Notes: generated by a model not told the origin, from the letters alone. A stretch of 64,000 nucleotides of DNA from Flavobacterium sp. (GCF_017744675.1 NZ_JAGIAV010000001.1:928151-992150), one strand, 5' to 3'. Numbered from the stretch's first letter, positions 36,425 to 46,844 are shown. Numbers and translations: made by a program.

Positions 36425-39403
36425 ATGAAAACAATTTACAAAAAGTTGTTATTTTTATTCCTATTGTTGCCTTTTACAGTGTTGGCTCAGAACACTTTAA
36501 AAGGGACTGTTATTGATAAAACGACAGGTCAGCCAATACCGGGGGTAAATGTAAATGTACAAGGTGCTCCAAATGGTGCATCAACAGGATTTGATGGTAA
36601 TTACCAGCTGTCAAATGTTAAAAGCGGAAGCAAAATAGTTGTTTCCTTTATTGGTTATAAAACGCAAACGATTGATTTTAGCGGACAAAACACATTAAAC
36701 ATTTCTTTAGAGGAAGACACTAACCAGCTTAAAGAAGTTGTAGTGCAGGTTGGATACGGTACTGTGAAGAAAAAAGATGCAACAGGATCTGTCTCTCAAA
36801 TTTCTGCTAAAGAATTTAATAAAGGGATTAACGTAACTCCAGAAACATTAATCAGCGGACGTATTGCTGGTGTTAATGTTGTTGGAGGTGGAGCTCCTGG
36901 AGCTAAAGCAGATATTAGAATTCGTGGAGGATCTTCTTTAACGGCATCAAATGAGCCTTTAATTGTATTAGATGGACTTCCTTTAACAAATGACGTTCCT
37001 AATGGAGCTACTAGTATCTTATCTACAATTGATCCAAATGATATTGAGTCATTTACAGTATTAAAAGACGCTTCAGCTGCTGCAATCTATGGATCTCGCG
37101 CTGCTAGTGGTGTAATTGTTATTACTACTAAAAAAGGATCAAAAGGAGGAGTAAAAGTTAATTTTAGTTCTCAGGTTGGTATAAATACTGTTGCTAATCA
37201 AGTAGATGTTTTAAATGCTGATCAATTTCGTGCGCTAGTTAACGAGAGAGGTGATGCTGCACAAAAAGCACTATTAGGAACTGCAAATACAAATTGGCAG
37301 GATGAGATCTTCCATACTGCTTTAACAACCAATAATAATATCTCTGTTAGCGGTGCTTTGTTTGATAAGTTGCCTGTACGTTTATCTGTTGGAAATGTTG
37401 ATAATCCAGGAATCTTAAGAAATACTTCTTTTGAAAGAACTACGACATCGATATCGTTAAATCCAGTTTTATTTGATAATCATTTAAAAATTGACATTAA
37501 CGGAAACTTAGCTTTCGGAAAAAATCAATTTCAAGATGAAAATGCTGTTATTGGAAGTGCTATTGGATTTGATCCAACACAACCAGTTTATCAAACAGGA
37601 TCTCGTTATGGAGGATATTTTGAGTGGTTAGAAGCTAATGGTAACGTACCATTATTACCAGCAAGAAACCCTGTTGCTAGATTAAATCAAGATGATAGAA
37701 GAGCTACTTCTACTAGAAAATGGGGTAATGTTAGATTAGATTACAAATTTCACTTCTTTGAAGATTTAAGAGCTGTTGTGGAAGCTGGTATTGATAGATT
37801 TGATAGTAATGGAAATACTACGGTAAGTACAGAGAGTATTTTAGGATATCAGCCAAAACCATTTAATGGTCCTGATTATGTAAACTACGGAAATTATTCT
37901 AAGTATACAGATATGCTTCAAAACAAAAACTTAAATGCTTACTTTAACTATGTTAAGGATTTAGGGAAGTTTAAAATTGATGCAACGGCAGGTTACAATT
38001 ATCAATTATTCCAGAGAGAAAGATATCAATCTGGTGAATTAAGACAGCCAAATCCTAATACTGATGTTAATACAAGCCCTGATATTAACTTGCAATCTTA
38101 TTTTGGTCGTGTTAATTTAGGTTATGACAGTAGATACTTGCTAACTGTAAATTATAGAAGAGATGGAAGTTCTCGTTTTTCTGAAAAATACCGATGGGGT
38201 AATTTTGGAGGAGTTGCTTTAGCTTGGAATGTGGCTGAAGAAGCTTTTCTAAAAGATAATGAAACATTATCAAGTCTTAAATTAAGATTTGGTTACGGAA
38301 CAACTGGACAACAAGATGTTACCACAGCTGCATACGATTACCTAAAAAGAGTAACTCTAGGTACAATTAATACACAGTATATTTTTGGAGGCAAAGTTTA
38401 TTCTACTGCAAGACCAGAAGGTTACAACGAAAATATTAAATGGGAAGAATTGGCAGAAATGAACTTAGGTATTGATTTTGGATTTCTTAATGACAGAATT
38501 ACTGGAACCATAAACTATTTTGATAAAAAATCTAGCGATTTATTAGCAGATGTAGTGGTGCCTGATGGAGCAAATATTAGAAACTCAGGAATTTATAATA
38601 TTGGAAGTGTACGAACTAGAGGTGTTGAATTTAACATTCAATCAGATGTTGTTAAAAATGATAATTTGACTTGGAATGTTGCTTTTAACGCAACTTATCT
38701 TGATCAAAAAATTGATAATTTAGGTACTACCGTTCCTGGTTTTCAAGGTTATTTAACAGGAGATGACATTGCTGGAGGAGCAGGAAATAAAATACAAGTA
38801 AACTCTGTAGGTTATGCTCCGAGATCATTCTTGGTTTATGAGCAATTATATGACTCAAACAAAAAACCAATCGCAGGTGCTTATGTAGACAGAAATGGTG
38901 ATGGTAAAATTGACGCATCAGATCGCTACAGATTCCATAAGCCTGCTGCAGATTACACATTTGGATTGTTTTCTACTTTAAATTATAAAAAGTTTGATTT
39001 TACAATGAACTGGAGAGCAAGTTTAGGAAATTATATTTTCGATAACGTAAGCTCAAATTTAGGATACTCTGACGCTGCTTTAAGAAGAGATACAGACTTA
39101 TCTAATGTTAGCGTTGATTATTTGAACACAGGTTTTAAATATGAAGATAACGGTACACAACGTTACCTGTCTAATTATTATATTAAAGATGCTTCTTTTA
39201 TCAAATTAGACAACATTACCTTAGGTTATACTTTCGATAAAAATTTATTAAAAGCTGCTTCTTTAAGATTTACAGCGGGAGTTCAAAATGTATTTGTATT
39301 AACAAAATACAATGGTTTAGATCCTGAGAGATTCAATGGAATTGATAACAATGTATATCCAAGAGCTAGGACTTTCTTGTTTGGTGTGAACGCAAGCTTC
39401 TAG
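36425..39403 (+). CDS. SusC/RagA-type TonB-dependent outer-membrane transporter
   Basis: The 992-residue protein has a signal peptide ('LFLLLPFTVLAQ'), a CarboxypepD_reg-like domain ('LKGTVIDKTTGQPIPGVNV', about residues 25-100), a plug domain with 'VGYGTVKKKDATGSVS' and 'ASAAAIYGSRAASGVIVITT', and a large beta-barrel ending in an aromatic residue (Phe). It imports maltodextrins across the outer membrane with TonB energy, working with the SusD-type lipoprotein whose gene follows after 35 bp. Specificity is inferred from the locus. Confidence 0.95.
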   Translation: MKTIYKKLLFLFLLLPFTVLAQNTLKGTVIDKTTGQPIPGVNVNVQGAPNGASTGFDGNYQLSNVKSGSKIVVSFIGYKTQTIDFSGQNTLNISLEEDTNQLKEVVVQVGYGTVKKKDATGSVSQISAKEFNKGINVTPETLISGRIAGVNVVGGGAPGAKADIRIRGGSSLTASNEPLIVLDGLPLTNDVPNGATSILSTIDPNDIESFTVLKDASAAAIYGSRAASGVIVITTKKGSKGGVKVNFSSQVGINTVANQVDVLNADQFRALVNERGDAAQKALLGTANTNWQDEIFHTALTTNNNISVSGALFDKLPVRLSVGNVDNPGILRNTSFERTTTSISLNPVLFDNHLKIDINGNLAFGKNQFQDENAVIGSAIGFDPTQPVYQTGSRYGGYFEWLEANGNVPLLPARNPVARLNQDDRRATSTRKWGNVRLDYKFHFFEDLRAVVEAGIDRFDSNGNTTVSTESILGYQPKPFNGPDYVNYGNYSKYTDMLQNKNLNAYFNYVKDLGKFKIDATAGYNYQLFQRERYQSGELRQPNPNTDVNTSPDINLQSYFGRVNLGYDSRYLLTVNYRRDGSSRFSEKYRWGNFGGVALAWNVAEEAFLKDNETLSSLKLRFGYGTTGQQDVTTAAYDYLKRVTLGTINTQYIFGGKVYSTARPEGYNENIKWEELAEMNLGIDFGFLNDRITGTINYFDKKSSDLLADVVVPDGANIRNSGIYNIGSVRTRGVEFNIQSDVVKNDNLTWNVAFNATYLDQKIDNLGTTVPGFQGYLTGDDIAGGAGNKIQVNSVGYAPRSFLVYEQLYDSNKKPIAGAYVDRNGDGKIDASDRYRFHKPAADYTFGLFSTLNYKKFDFTMNWRASLGNYIFDNVSSNLGYSDAALRRDTDLSNVSVDYLNTGFKYEDNGTQRYLSNYYIKDASFIKLDNITLGYTFDKNLLKAASLRFTAGVQNVFVLTKYNGLDPERFNGIDNNVYPRARTFLFGVNASF

Positions 39404-39438
39404 TAGATTATTGAAAAATAAATTTAAAAAAACATAAA

Positions 39439-41046
39439 ATGAAAATATCATTTAAATATATATCTTATTTTTTCCTACTTGTTTTAGGATTGAATATGAC
39501 GCTTACTTCATGTACGAATGATTTGAATGTTACTCCAACTGATGATGATGAATTTTTATCTGAAAAGTTCTTTGAAGATCCAGCATCATATAAACAAGTC
39601 TTAGCGAAATTATATGCTGGTTTGTATGTTGGAGGTAATGATGGTGACGGTCAGCCAGATATTTCTGGAATTGGAGGAGATTTTAGTAGTTATTTGCGTT
39701 TGCTTTTTGTAACACAAGAATTCACTACAGATGAGGCTATTATTGCTTGGGCTGATGGAACATTGCCAACTTTAAATTCTCAAACTTGGTCTCCTGCAAA
39801 TGAATTTTTAGCAGGAACTTACTCAAGAGCTTTCTATGAAATTAGTGTGGCTAATGAATTTTTAAGACAAACGACAGAAGAAAAACTAAATGCAAGAGGT
39901 GTTGATGCCAGTTTGAAAGCTGATATTGCTACATTTAGAGCGGAGGCTCGTTTTTTAAGAGCTTTTTCTTATGTTAATTTAATGGATTTGTTTGGAAACG
40001 TGCCAATTACAACTGAGCTTGATCCAGTAGGATTCTTTTATCCTGTGCAAAAATCAAGAGCTGAAGTTTTTGCTTTTGTTGAGGCGGAGTTAAAAGATTT
40101 AGATAAAACTTTAGCTGCTTCAAGAACAAATGAATATGGTAGAGTTGATAAAACAGCTGCTAAGTTTTTATTAGCACAAATTTATTTAAATGCAAAAGTG
40201 TATACAGGAACTGATAGATTTAACGATGCTGGTACATTGTGTGCTGATATTATTAATAATTCAGGGTATACGTTTGCAAATGTGCCATATCGTTATTTAT
40301 TCTCTGCAGATAATGATGTAAATGGTGCTCAAACAGAATTCATTTTTCCAGTTATAAGTGATGGTAATGCTATTAGAGCTACAGGAGGAGGAATGAGTTT
40401 TATTCTTCATGCATCTATTGGAGGTAGTATGGATGCTGCTTCAAGAGGTATGGATGGTGGTTGGCAGGGAATTAGAACTCGTAGAGAGTTTGTGAATTTG
40501 TTTCCTGACGAAACTGCTACTGGAGATAAAAGAGGAACTTTTTATACAAATGGTCAATCAAAAGATATTAATAATGTTGGAACCTTTACAGATGGTTATG
40601 CTGTAACGAAATACATTAATAAAAAATCTGATGGATCTGCGGCGCAAAGAAATGACATTCCTGATACTGATTTCCCAATGTTTAGATTGTCAGATGTATA
40701 CTTAATGTATGCTGAAGCAGCTGTAAGAGGAGCTTCGTCTGCTAATACAGGAACAGCAGTGGGATATATTAATCAGCTTCGTACGAGAGCAAATGCTTCA
40801 ACGATTAATGCATCACAATTAAATCTTGATTTTATTTTGGACGAAAGAGGGAGAGAATTGTTTTGGGAATGCCATAGAAGAACAGATTTAATTCGTTTTG
40901 GTAAATTCACAGGAGGATCAAAAATCTGGCAATGGAAAGGTGGTTCTATAAATGGAATTGCAACTGAATCTTACAGAGATTTAATGCCAATCCCTTCTAG
41001 AATTATACAGGCAAACCCAACTTTAAAACAAAATCCAGGATACTAA
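39439..41046 (+). CDS. SusD/RagB-type glycan-binding lipoprotein
   Basis: The 535-residue protein has a lipoprotein signal ('VLGLNMTLTSCTN', Cys at about 25), the N-terminal TPR-like region with 'AEARFLRAFSYVNLMDLFGNVPI' and C-terminal 'RLSDVYLMYAEAAVRG' and 'LDERGRELFWECHRRTDLIR', all SusD hallmarks. It binds glucan at the cell surface and caps the SusC-type transporter. The gene lies between susC- and susE-like genes. Confidence 0.95.
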   Translation: MKISFKYISYFFLLVLGLNMTLTSCTNDLNVTPTDDDEFLSEKFFEDPASYKQVLAKLYAGLYVGGNDGDGQPDISGIGGDFSSYLRLLFVTQEFTTDEAIIAWADGTLPTLNSQTWSPANEFLAGTYSRAFYEISVANEFLRQTTEEKLNARGVDASLKADIATFRAEARFLRAFSYVNLMDLFGNVPITTELDPVGFFYPVQKSRAEVFAFVEAELKDLDKTLAASRTNEYGRVDKTAAKFLLAQIYLNAKVYTGTDRFNDAGTLCADIINNSGYTFANVPYRYLFSADNDVNGAQTEFIFPVISDGNAIRATGGGMSFILHASIGGSMDAASRGMDGGWQGIRTRREFVNLFPDETATGDKRGTFYTNGQSKDINNVGTFTDGYAVTKYINKKSDGSAAQRNDIPDTDFPMFRLSDVYLMYAEAAVRGASSANTGTAVGYINQLRTRANASTINASQLNLDFILDERGRELFWECHRRTDLIRFGKFTGGSKIWQWKGGSINGIATESYRDLMPIPSRIIQANPTLKQNPGY

Positions 41047-41070
41047 CTAACCTTATAAAAAATATTAAAA

Positions 41071-41886
41071 ATGAAAAATATATATAAAATTTTAATTGCT
41101 TTCATCGGTGTATTGGCAGTTTCATGTAATGCTGATGATGTAGAAGAAAGACCAGTAATTGAACCAGCTACAGCTCCAGTTTTATTGAATCCTAAATCTG
41201 ATTTTACTATTGTTCTTTCAAAAGAGACTGAAAATGAGGTTGCAACAACTGTTGTGTGGGATAATGCCGCATATACTGGGATGCAAACTGTAGTAAATTA
41301 TACTGTTGAAATAGCTAAAGCAGGAACAAAATTTGCAGCTCCTATCACAGTAACAAATACAACAGAAAAATTTGTAGCCTTAACGGTATCTGAATTAAAT
41401 TCAGCATTAGTAAATGGTGGTTTTGTTGAGAAAGAGGCAAACAAAGTTGATATTCGTATCAAAGCTGTTGTTGGTGCTTCAGGACTTCCTCAATATTCTA
41501 ACTTTTATACCATTACAGCTACTCCATATCACGTGCCATTAGCAAGTTCTCACTGGTTAGTTGGTGCAGCTACTCCAGGAGGTTGGACATGGGCTGGTGA
41601 TGCTGAAACTGAATTCCCATTAGTAGTTGGTACAACAAATGTTTATAAAGTAACAATTGTTCTAAAAAGTGGAGAGGCTTTTAGAGAGTTCTTAGGTAAT
41701 AACTTTACAAGTGACGGAAACTGGGATGCAAGTCATAACTATACTTATTATTCAAACTTAGGTTATACAATAGATAGTGAATTGGTAAATGCAGGAGATG
41801 GTGACAGTAACTTTAAGTATACTGGACCAACTGGACCAAGAGTGCTAACAATCGATAATGGTGCAAAAAAGATCACATTAGACTAA
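41071..41886 (+). CDS. SusE-type surface lipoprotein
   Basis: The 271-residue protein has a lipoprotein signal ('IAFIGVLAVSCNADD', Cys at about 19) with acidic residues just after it, an Ig-like SusE N-terminal domain ('PVLLNPKSDFTIVLSKETEN', 'FVALTVSELNSAL') and one C-terminal carbohydrate-binding-like domain ('HWLVGAATPGGWTWAGDAET'). It would hold starch at the surface. It is shorter than Bacteroides SusE/F, with a single C-terminal binding domain. It follows the susD-type gene by 24 bp and is followed by a strong terminator. Confidence 0.9.
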   Translation: MKNIYKILIAFIGVLAVSCNADDVEERPVIEPATAPVLLNPKSDFTIVLSKETENEVATTVVWDNAAYTGMQTVVNYTVEIAKAGTKFAAPITVTNTTEKFVALTVSELNSALVNGGFVEKEANKVDIRIKAVVGASGLPQYSNFYTITATPYHVPLASSHWLVGAATPGGWTWAGDAETEFPLVVGTTNVYKVTIVLKSGEAFREFLGNNFTSDGNWDASHNYTYYSNLGYTIDSELVNAGDGDSNFKYTGPTGPRVLTIDNGAKKITLD

Positions 41887-41904
41887 TTTTTAGCATAAAT
41901 ATTA

Positions 41905-41935
41905 AAAAGGGCTATCTCCAGATAGCCCTTTTTTA
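41905..41935 (+). terminator. Terminator between the susE-type gene and the secreted amylase gene
   Basis: AAGGGCTATC / GATAGCCCTT with a short loop, followed by six T's (about 41929-41934). It lies inside the operon, so the amylase gene behind depends on read-through or on a promoter I could not identify in the remaining 34 bp. Confidence 0.85.
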
Positions 41936-41968
41936 ATCAAACTAACTAACCACACAAACCACGAGATT

Positions 41969-44845
41969 ATGAAAAAAACATTACTTTTTATTTTCTTTTT
42001 GCTGTCGATTATTACTTATGGTCAACAGATAACGGTATCGCCAGCTGTATTTCAAGTCAATGAACCTATTACTATTACGGCATCATTTGCGTCAAGTACA
42101 TGCAACACAATGGGAACCAATCCTACAAAGGTTTATATGCATTCTGGAATAGGTACAGATGCAAATCCTTGGCAAGTTGTCAAAGGAAATTGGGGAGCTG
42201 ATGATGGTGTTGGTCTAATGACTAAAAATGCAAATGGAACATGGAGTATTACTATTACTCCAAGTGTTTACTTCGGATTAACTTCTGGACAGCAAACCGC
42301 AGCAACAAAAATGGGAATAGTTTTTAGAAATGCTAACGGAAGTCAGACGCTAAAATTTGCACCGTCATGCTCCGATTTTTTTCTTAATGTAGGCTCTTTC
42401 CAAGTTACGTTAACTTCTCCAACAGAAAATAGCACTTCAATTATTTCTTCTGGTTCCAATTTTAATATTTTAGCAACCAATACCGGAGGAGCTGGAAGTT
42501 ATACATTAAAAGCCAACGGAGCAATTATAAATACAAACGCTAGTACTTCAAGTTATTCTTATACACATACTAATATTACCAGCAATCAAAGTTATGAGCT
42601 TATTGCAACTCAGGGCGCAACTACAGTTTCAAAGAAATTTACAGTAGTTATAAATCCAAATACAGTTTCTGAGGCTATGCCTGTAGGTTTGGTTGATGGA
42701 ATTAATTATAATCCTTCCGATTTTACAAAAGCGACTTTGGTATTAGACGCACCTTTAAAAGACTTTGTTTATGTTGCAGGAAGTTTTAATAATTGGCAAC
42801 CAACATCGGCTTATGCCATGAAAAAAGATCCATCCTCTGGGAAATTTTGGTTAGAAATAACGGGTTTGGTTTCGGGCGAAAACAATACGTATCAATATTG
42901 GGTTGTAGACACAACTCCACTTGCAAATTCGCCAGCAATGGTAAAAACAGCAGATCCGTATTCGACTTTGGTATTGTCGCCTTATGACGATCCTTCTATT
43001 CCGGCGTCAAAATACCCAAATATGCCTGCTTATCCTGCGGGACAGAATTTTGAGGTTACCGTTTTAAAAACGGGACAGACACCTTACAATTGGCAGGTGA
43101 CAAATTTTGTAAAACCTGAAAAAGAAAAACTAATAGTTTATGAAGTTTTGGTTCGCGATTTTGATGCGGCTAGAAGCTATCAGAGTTTAATAGATCGAAT
43201 AGATTATTTTAAAAATCTAAAAATCAATGCGATTGAATTAATGCCGGTAATGGAGTTTGAAGGTAATGAAAGCTGGGGTTATAACACTTCATTTCATATG
43301 GCTTTGGATAAGTTTTATGGAACTTCGGATAAATTAAAAGAGTTTATCGATTTATGCCACCAGAACGGAATTGCTGTCATACTAGATGTAGCTTTAAATC
43401 ATGCTTTTGGACGAAATCCAATGATTAGAATGTGGATGAATGATCCTGATGGAGATGGTTTTGGATCTCCAACAGCAGAAAATCCATATTTCAATACAGT
43501 TGCAAAACACAGTTATAGTGTAGGGGAAGACTTTAATCATCAATCGCTAAAAACACAGTATTATGTAAATCGTGTTATCAAACAATGGATTGAAGAATAT
43601 AAAATTGATGGTTTCCGTTGGGATTTGACAAAAGGATTTACGCAATCATGTACGTCTAGCGATAATGCTTGTACAGATTCGTACCAACAAGATCGTGTTG
43701 ATATTTTGAAAAAATATGCTGATTTTTCATGGGCAATAGATCCAACGCACTATACTATTTTTGAACATTTAGGTACTGATGCTGAGGAGCAGCAATGGGC
43801 CAATTATAGAGTAACAGAAACTCCAAGTAAAGGTGTAATGATGTGGGGGAAAATGACAAAAGAATACAATCAACTGTCAATGGGATATGTTTCTGAAAGC
43901 AATATTTTTAGAATGAATAGTGCAAACCGCGGATTTGCTGCCAATCGTTTAATGGGTTATGCAGAAAGCCATGACGAAGAACGTTTAATGTATAAAAATG
44001 TACAGTATGGCGCTTCAAACGGAAGTTATAATGTAAAAACATTAAATACAGCTTTATCAAGAATGTCTGCAATTGGAGCAGTTTCTTTGTTGATTCCTGG
44101 ACCAAAAATGATTTGGCATTTTGGAGAATTAGGAATGGATGATTCTATTTTTAGCTGTAATAACGGAACTGTAAATGATGAAACATCTACAACTCCCGGA
44201 GATTGTAAATTAGATACAAAACCGCAGCCACAATGGACAGAAAATTGGCTTGGCGACCCAAATCGAAGTAAAATTTACAACGATTGGGCTAAGATGATTA
44301 CGCTTAAAAAAACAGAGCCAGTGTTTTTGGGTACAGCAACAATGGCCAATACGACTACTTTGACAGTAAATATCAAAATTACCAATAGCAGTTTGACTTC
44401 AGCTCAACTTAAAGATGTCGTAATTTTGGCGAATTTCGATACAACTGCACAAAACATGGTGCCAGGTTTTCAATACACTGGGGCTTGGTATAATTTAATG
44501 GATAATTCAACAATTAACGTTGCAGATGTAAATGCGCCAATTAGTCTGGCTCCAGGAGAATATAGAATTTACGGTAATAAACAGGCAAATTTGGCGATAG
44601 AAGATTTTGAAAAAGGAAGCCAAGTTACTTTGTATCCAAATCCTGTAGCCGATTATTTTACTTTAGGTTTTAAAACTTCAAAAGTAGATGTCTATTCTGT
44701 CACAGGACAATTAGTAAAAACATTTAATACAAACGGAAATGCAGATTATCAATTTTCAGTTAGTGGTTTAACTTCTGGATTGTATCTCGTAAAAACGTTT
44801 GACGAGAATAATAAAGTTCGCGTGGCGAAGTTTATTAAAAATTAG
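41969..44845 (+). CDS. Secreted multidomain GH13 amylase with T9SS sorting domain
   Basis: The 958-residue protein has a signal peptide ('FLLSIITYGQ'), a beta-rich N-terminal domain (about 20-150, unassigned), an Ig-like stretch (about 150-230), an E-set/CBM48-like domain ('DFVYVAGSFNNWQP', about 260-345) and a GH13 barrel with 'ILDVALNHAFG', 'GFRWDLTKGF' (nucleophile Asp), 'IFEHLG' (Glu) and 'AESHDEER'. The last 75 residues ('VTLYPNPVADYFTLGF', 'YSVTGQLVKTF', 'GLYLVKTF') are a type A T9SS sorting signal. It should be exported to the surface or medium to degrade starch. Confidence 0.92.
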   Translation: MKKTLLFIFFLLSIITYGQQITVSPAVFQVNEPITITASFASSTCNTMGTNPTKVYMHSGIGTDANPWQVVKGNWGADDGVGLMTKNANGTWSITITPSVYFGLTSGQQTAATKMGIVFRNANGSQTLKFAPSCSDFFLNVGSFQVTLTSPTENSTSIISSGSNFNILATNTGGAGSYTLKANGAIINTNASTSSYSYTHTNITSNQSYELIATQGATTVSKKFTVVINPNTVSEAMPVGLVDGINYNPSDFTKATLVLDAPLKDFVYVAGSFNNWQPTSAYAMKKDPSSGKFWLEITGLVSGENNTYQYWVVDTTPLANSPAMVKTADPYSTLVLSPYDDPSIPASKYPNMPAYPAGQNFEVTVLKTGQTPYNWQVTNFVKPEKEKLIVYEVLVRDFDAARSYQSLIDRIDYFKNLKINAIELMPVMEFEGNESWGYNTSFHMALDKFYGTSDKLKEFIDLCHQNGIAVILDVALNHAFGRNPMIRMWMNDPDGDGFGSPTAENPYFNTVAKHSYSVGEDFNHQSLKTQYYVNRVIKQWIEEYKIDGFRWDLTKGFTQSCTSSDNACTDSYQQDRVDILKKYADFSWAIDPTHYTIFEHLGTDAEEQQWANYRVTETPSKGVMMWGKMTKEYNQLSMGYVSESNIFRMNSANRGFAANRLMGYAESHDEERLMYKNVQYGASNGSYNVKTLNTALSRMSAIGAVSLLIPGPKMIWHFGELGMDDSIFSCNNGTVNDETSTTPGDCKLDTKPQPQWTENWLGDPNRSKIYNDWAKMITLKKTEPVFLGTATMANTTTLTVNIKITNSSLTSAQLKDVVILANFDTTAQNMVPGFQYTGAWYNLMDNSTINVADVNAPISLAPGEYRIYGNKQANLAIEDFEKGSQVTLYPNPVADYFTLGFKTSKVDVYSVTGQLVKTFNTNGNADYQFSVSGLTSGLYLVKTFDENNKVRVAKFIKN

Positions 44846-44863
44846 GTTTGGTTAGTAATGAAA

Positions 44864-44898
44864 AAGGGCTGTCTAGAAATGGACAGCCTTTTTTTTTG
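44864..44898. terminator. Terminator between the amylase and small membrane protein genes
   Basis: AGGGCTGTC / GACAGCCTT with one bulged base, flanked by A-runs on the left and T-runs on the right, so it can work on both strands for the two convergent genes. Confidence 0.75.
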
Positions 44899-44929
44899 TT
44901 TAGTAGTTTTTTGCACTATATAAAGTCTC

Positions 44930-45166
44930 TTATTTGTTTTTTCTTTTAGGGTCATTATATTCTCCAATTAAAGAATAATATCCAAATGTTCCTAATCCCA
45001 TAACGATAAGCGGAGTCAGTATAAATAAAATAATAACACCAAATACCAAATCGTCTTGTTGGTCTGAAAGCAGTTTCGGCAAACCAAATTCAAACACGCA
45101 AAAATAGGCAGCAGCTGCGGCCAAAGCAATCCATAACGCCCCTAAAACTTGTTTAATCGCATTCAT
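44930..45166 (-). CDS. Small membrane protein paired with the MHS-type transporter
   Basis: The 78-residue protein has two membrane helices (about 6-32 and 41-68) and a basic C-terminal tail ('DPKRKNK'). It resembles the DUF6814-type small proteins that I recall beside MFS genes in Bacteroidota; this family name is tentative. Its start lies 14 bp after the stop of the transporter gene, so they are co-transcribed, and it may be a subunit or stabiliser of the transporter. Confidence 0.7.
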   Translation of the reverse strand: MNAIKQVLGALWIALAAAAAYFCVFEFGLPKLLSDQQDDLVFGVIILFILTPLIVMGLGTFGYYSLIGEYNDPKRKNK

Positions 45167-45180
45167 TTTTTTTGTAAATT

Positions 45181-46674
45181 TTAAAGGTGAGTAATTTTGT
45201 TTTTGTTGTCAATATAAATCATTCCAATAACAAAGCAGATTCCAGCAATAATTATCGGATACCATAATCCGTCCAGATAAAAATCGGCCTTGCCTGCTGT
45301 TTTGGCGTGTGATACAAAATAGGTAGAAATAGCAGGAAGTAAACCTCCAAAAATTCCATTTCCAACATGATAAGGAAGAGACATCGAAGTATATCTAATT
45401 TTGGTTGGAAACATCTCTACTAAAAAGGCTGCAATTGGGCCGTAAACCATGGTTACGAAAAGCACTTGAATAAAAACCAGAAAAATTAAAGCCCATTTAT
45501 CAGTTGAAGTTATTTGAATTGAAACACTTGTTTGCACATCTTTTTTATCCATGTACGTTTTTTTCTCGATCACGGTTGTGCCATCAGTGTATTTTTTTTC
45601 AGTGATTGTGACAGAACTTCCATCAGCTTTCTTTTCAGTTGTTTCTCTCGGATTTTCTACAATTTCTGTTTTCAGGCTAATGTCTGTAGTCTTGTACATC
45701 GCTTTATAAATAGGTCTGTATGAGAAAATAGCAAATAGCATTCCGAGCATCATAATATATTTGCGGCCAACTTTATCGCTCAGCCATCCGAAAGCAATAA
45801 AAAACGGAGTTCCAATTAAAAGAGAAATACCTAATAATTCGTCTACTTGTGAAGAATCAACATTCATTACCGTTTTCATAAAACTCATCGCATAGAATTG
45901 ACCTGTATACCAGACAACACCTTGTCCCATTGTAGCTCCGAATAAAGCCAAAAGAACAAACTTTAAATTGTATCTGTTTCCAAAACTTTCTTTTAACGGA
46001 TTTGTACTTGTAGTTCCTTCTTTTTTAGCTTTCGCGAAAACAGGCGATTCATCCATGTTTTTTCTAATCAAATAAGAAACCCCAACCATTGCAATTGAAA
46101 CCCAGAAAGGAACACGCCATCCCCACAAGTCAAAAGCCTCTGCAGAAAGTACACTTTTAGTTGCTAGAATAACCATTAGAGAAATAAACAAACCAACGGT
46201 AGCAGTAGTCTGAATCCAAGAGGTCCAATAACCTTTCTCGCCTGCTGGCGCATGTTCGGCAACATACGTGGCGGCTCCGCCATATTCACCGCCAAGAGCA
46301 AGTCCTTGAAGCAGACGCAAAATTAAAACTAATAAAGGAGCTAGAAAACCAATCGTTTCGTAACTAGGGATACAGCCAATTAAAAAAGTAGAGCCACCCA
46401 TTAATAATAAGGTAGCCATAAAAGTATATTTACGTCCAATAATATCACCAAGCCTTCCAAAGAATAAAGCTCCAAATGGGCGAACAACAAATCCAGCTGC
46501 AAATGTGGCCAAAGTAGATAAAAACGCTGCGGTTGGATTGTCGCTAGGAAAAAATTTAGTAGAAATAACAACAGCCAAACTGCCAAAAATGTAAAAATCG
46601 TACCATTCGATCATGGTGCCCATAGAAGAGGCCGAAATTACTTTCCAAATGCCTTTAGTAGAAGTTTTGCTCAT
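45181..46674 (-). CDS. MFS transporter, metabolite:H+ symporter (MHS) type, with extra loop
   Basis: The 497-residue protein follows the MHS pattern: 'MGTMIEWYDFYIFGSLAVVI' (about residues 14-33), 'GRLGDIIGRKY' after helix 2 and 'GLALGGEYGGAATYVAEHAP' (about 121-145). MHS carriers take up compatible solutes, dicarboxylates or similar acids with protons; the substrate is unknown. Between helices 9 and 10 there is an extra hydrophilic Thr/Lys-rich segment of about 60 residues (about 325-390, including 'TEKKYTDGTTVIEKKTYMDK'), which by helix count faces the periplasm. Confidence 0.85.
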   Translation of the reverse strand: MSKTSTKGIWKVISASSMGTMIEWYDFYIFGSLAVVISTKFFPSDNPTAAFLSTLATFAAGFVVRPFGALFFGRLGDIIGRKYTFMATLLLMGGSTFLIGCIPSYETIGFLAPLLVLILRLLQGLALGGEYGGAATYVAEHAPAGEKGYWTSWIQTTATVGLFISLMVILATKSVLSAEAFDLWGWRVPFWVSIAMVGVSYLIRKNMDESPVFAKAKKEGTTSTNPLKESFGNRYNLKFVLLALFGATMGQGVVWYTGQFYAMSFMKTVMNVDSSQVDELLGISLLIGTPFFIAFGWLSDKVGRKYIMMLGMLFAIFSYRPIYKAMYKTTDISLKTEIVENPRETTEKKADGSSVTITEKKYTDGTTVIEKKTYMDKKDVQTSVSIQITSTDKWALIFLVFIQVLFVTMVYGPIAAFLVEMFPTKIRYTSMSLPYHVGNGIFGGLLPAISTYFVSHAKTAGKADFYLDGLWYPIIIAGICFVIGMIYIDNKNKITHL

Positions 46675-46844
46675 AAAGCTGATTTGAGATCTTGTTAATG
46701 AATGAAATATAAAAATACACTTTCACGAATATAGAAGATATTTTTTTATTCACTTAATACTTTTTTAACAAAAACTATTTATTTGTTGACATTTGATTTC
46801 GAAGTAAAAAAAAGGATTAACCGCAAAGACACAAAGAAAAAAAA

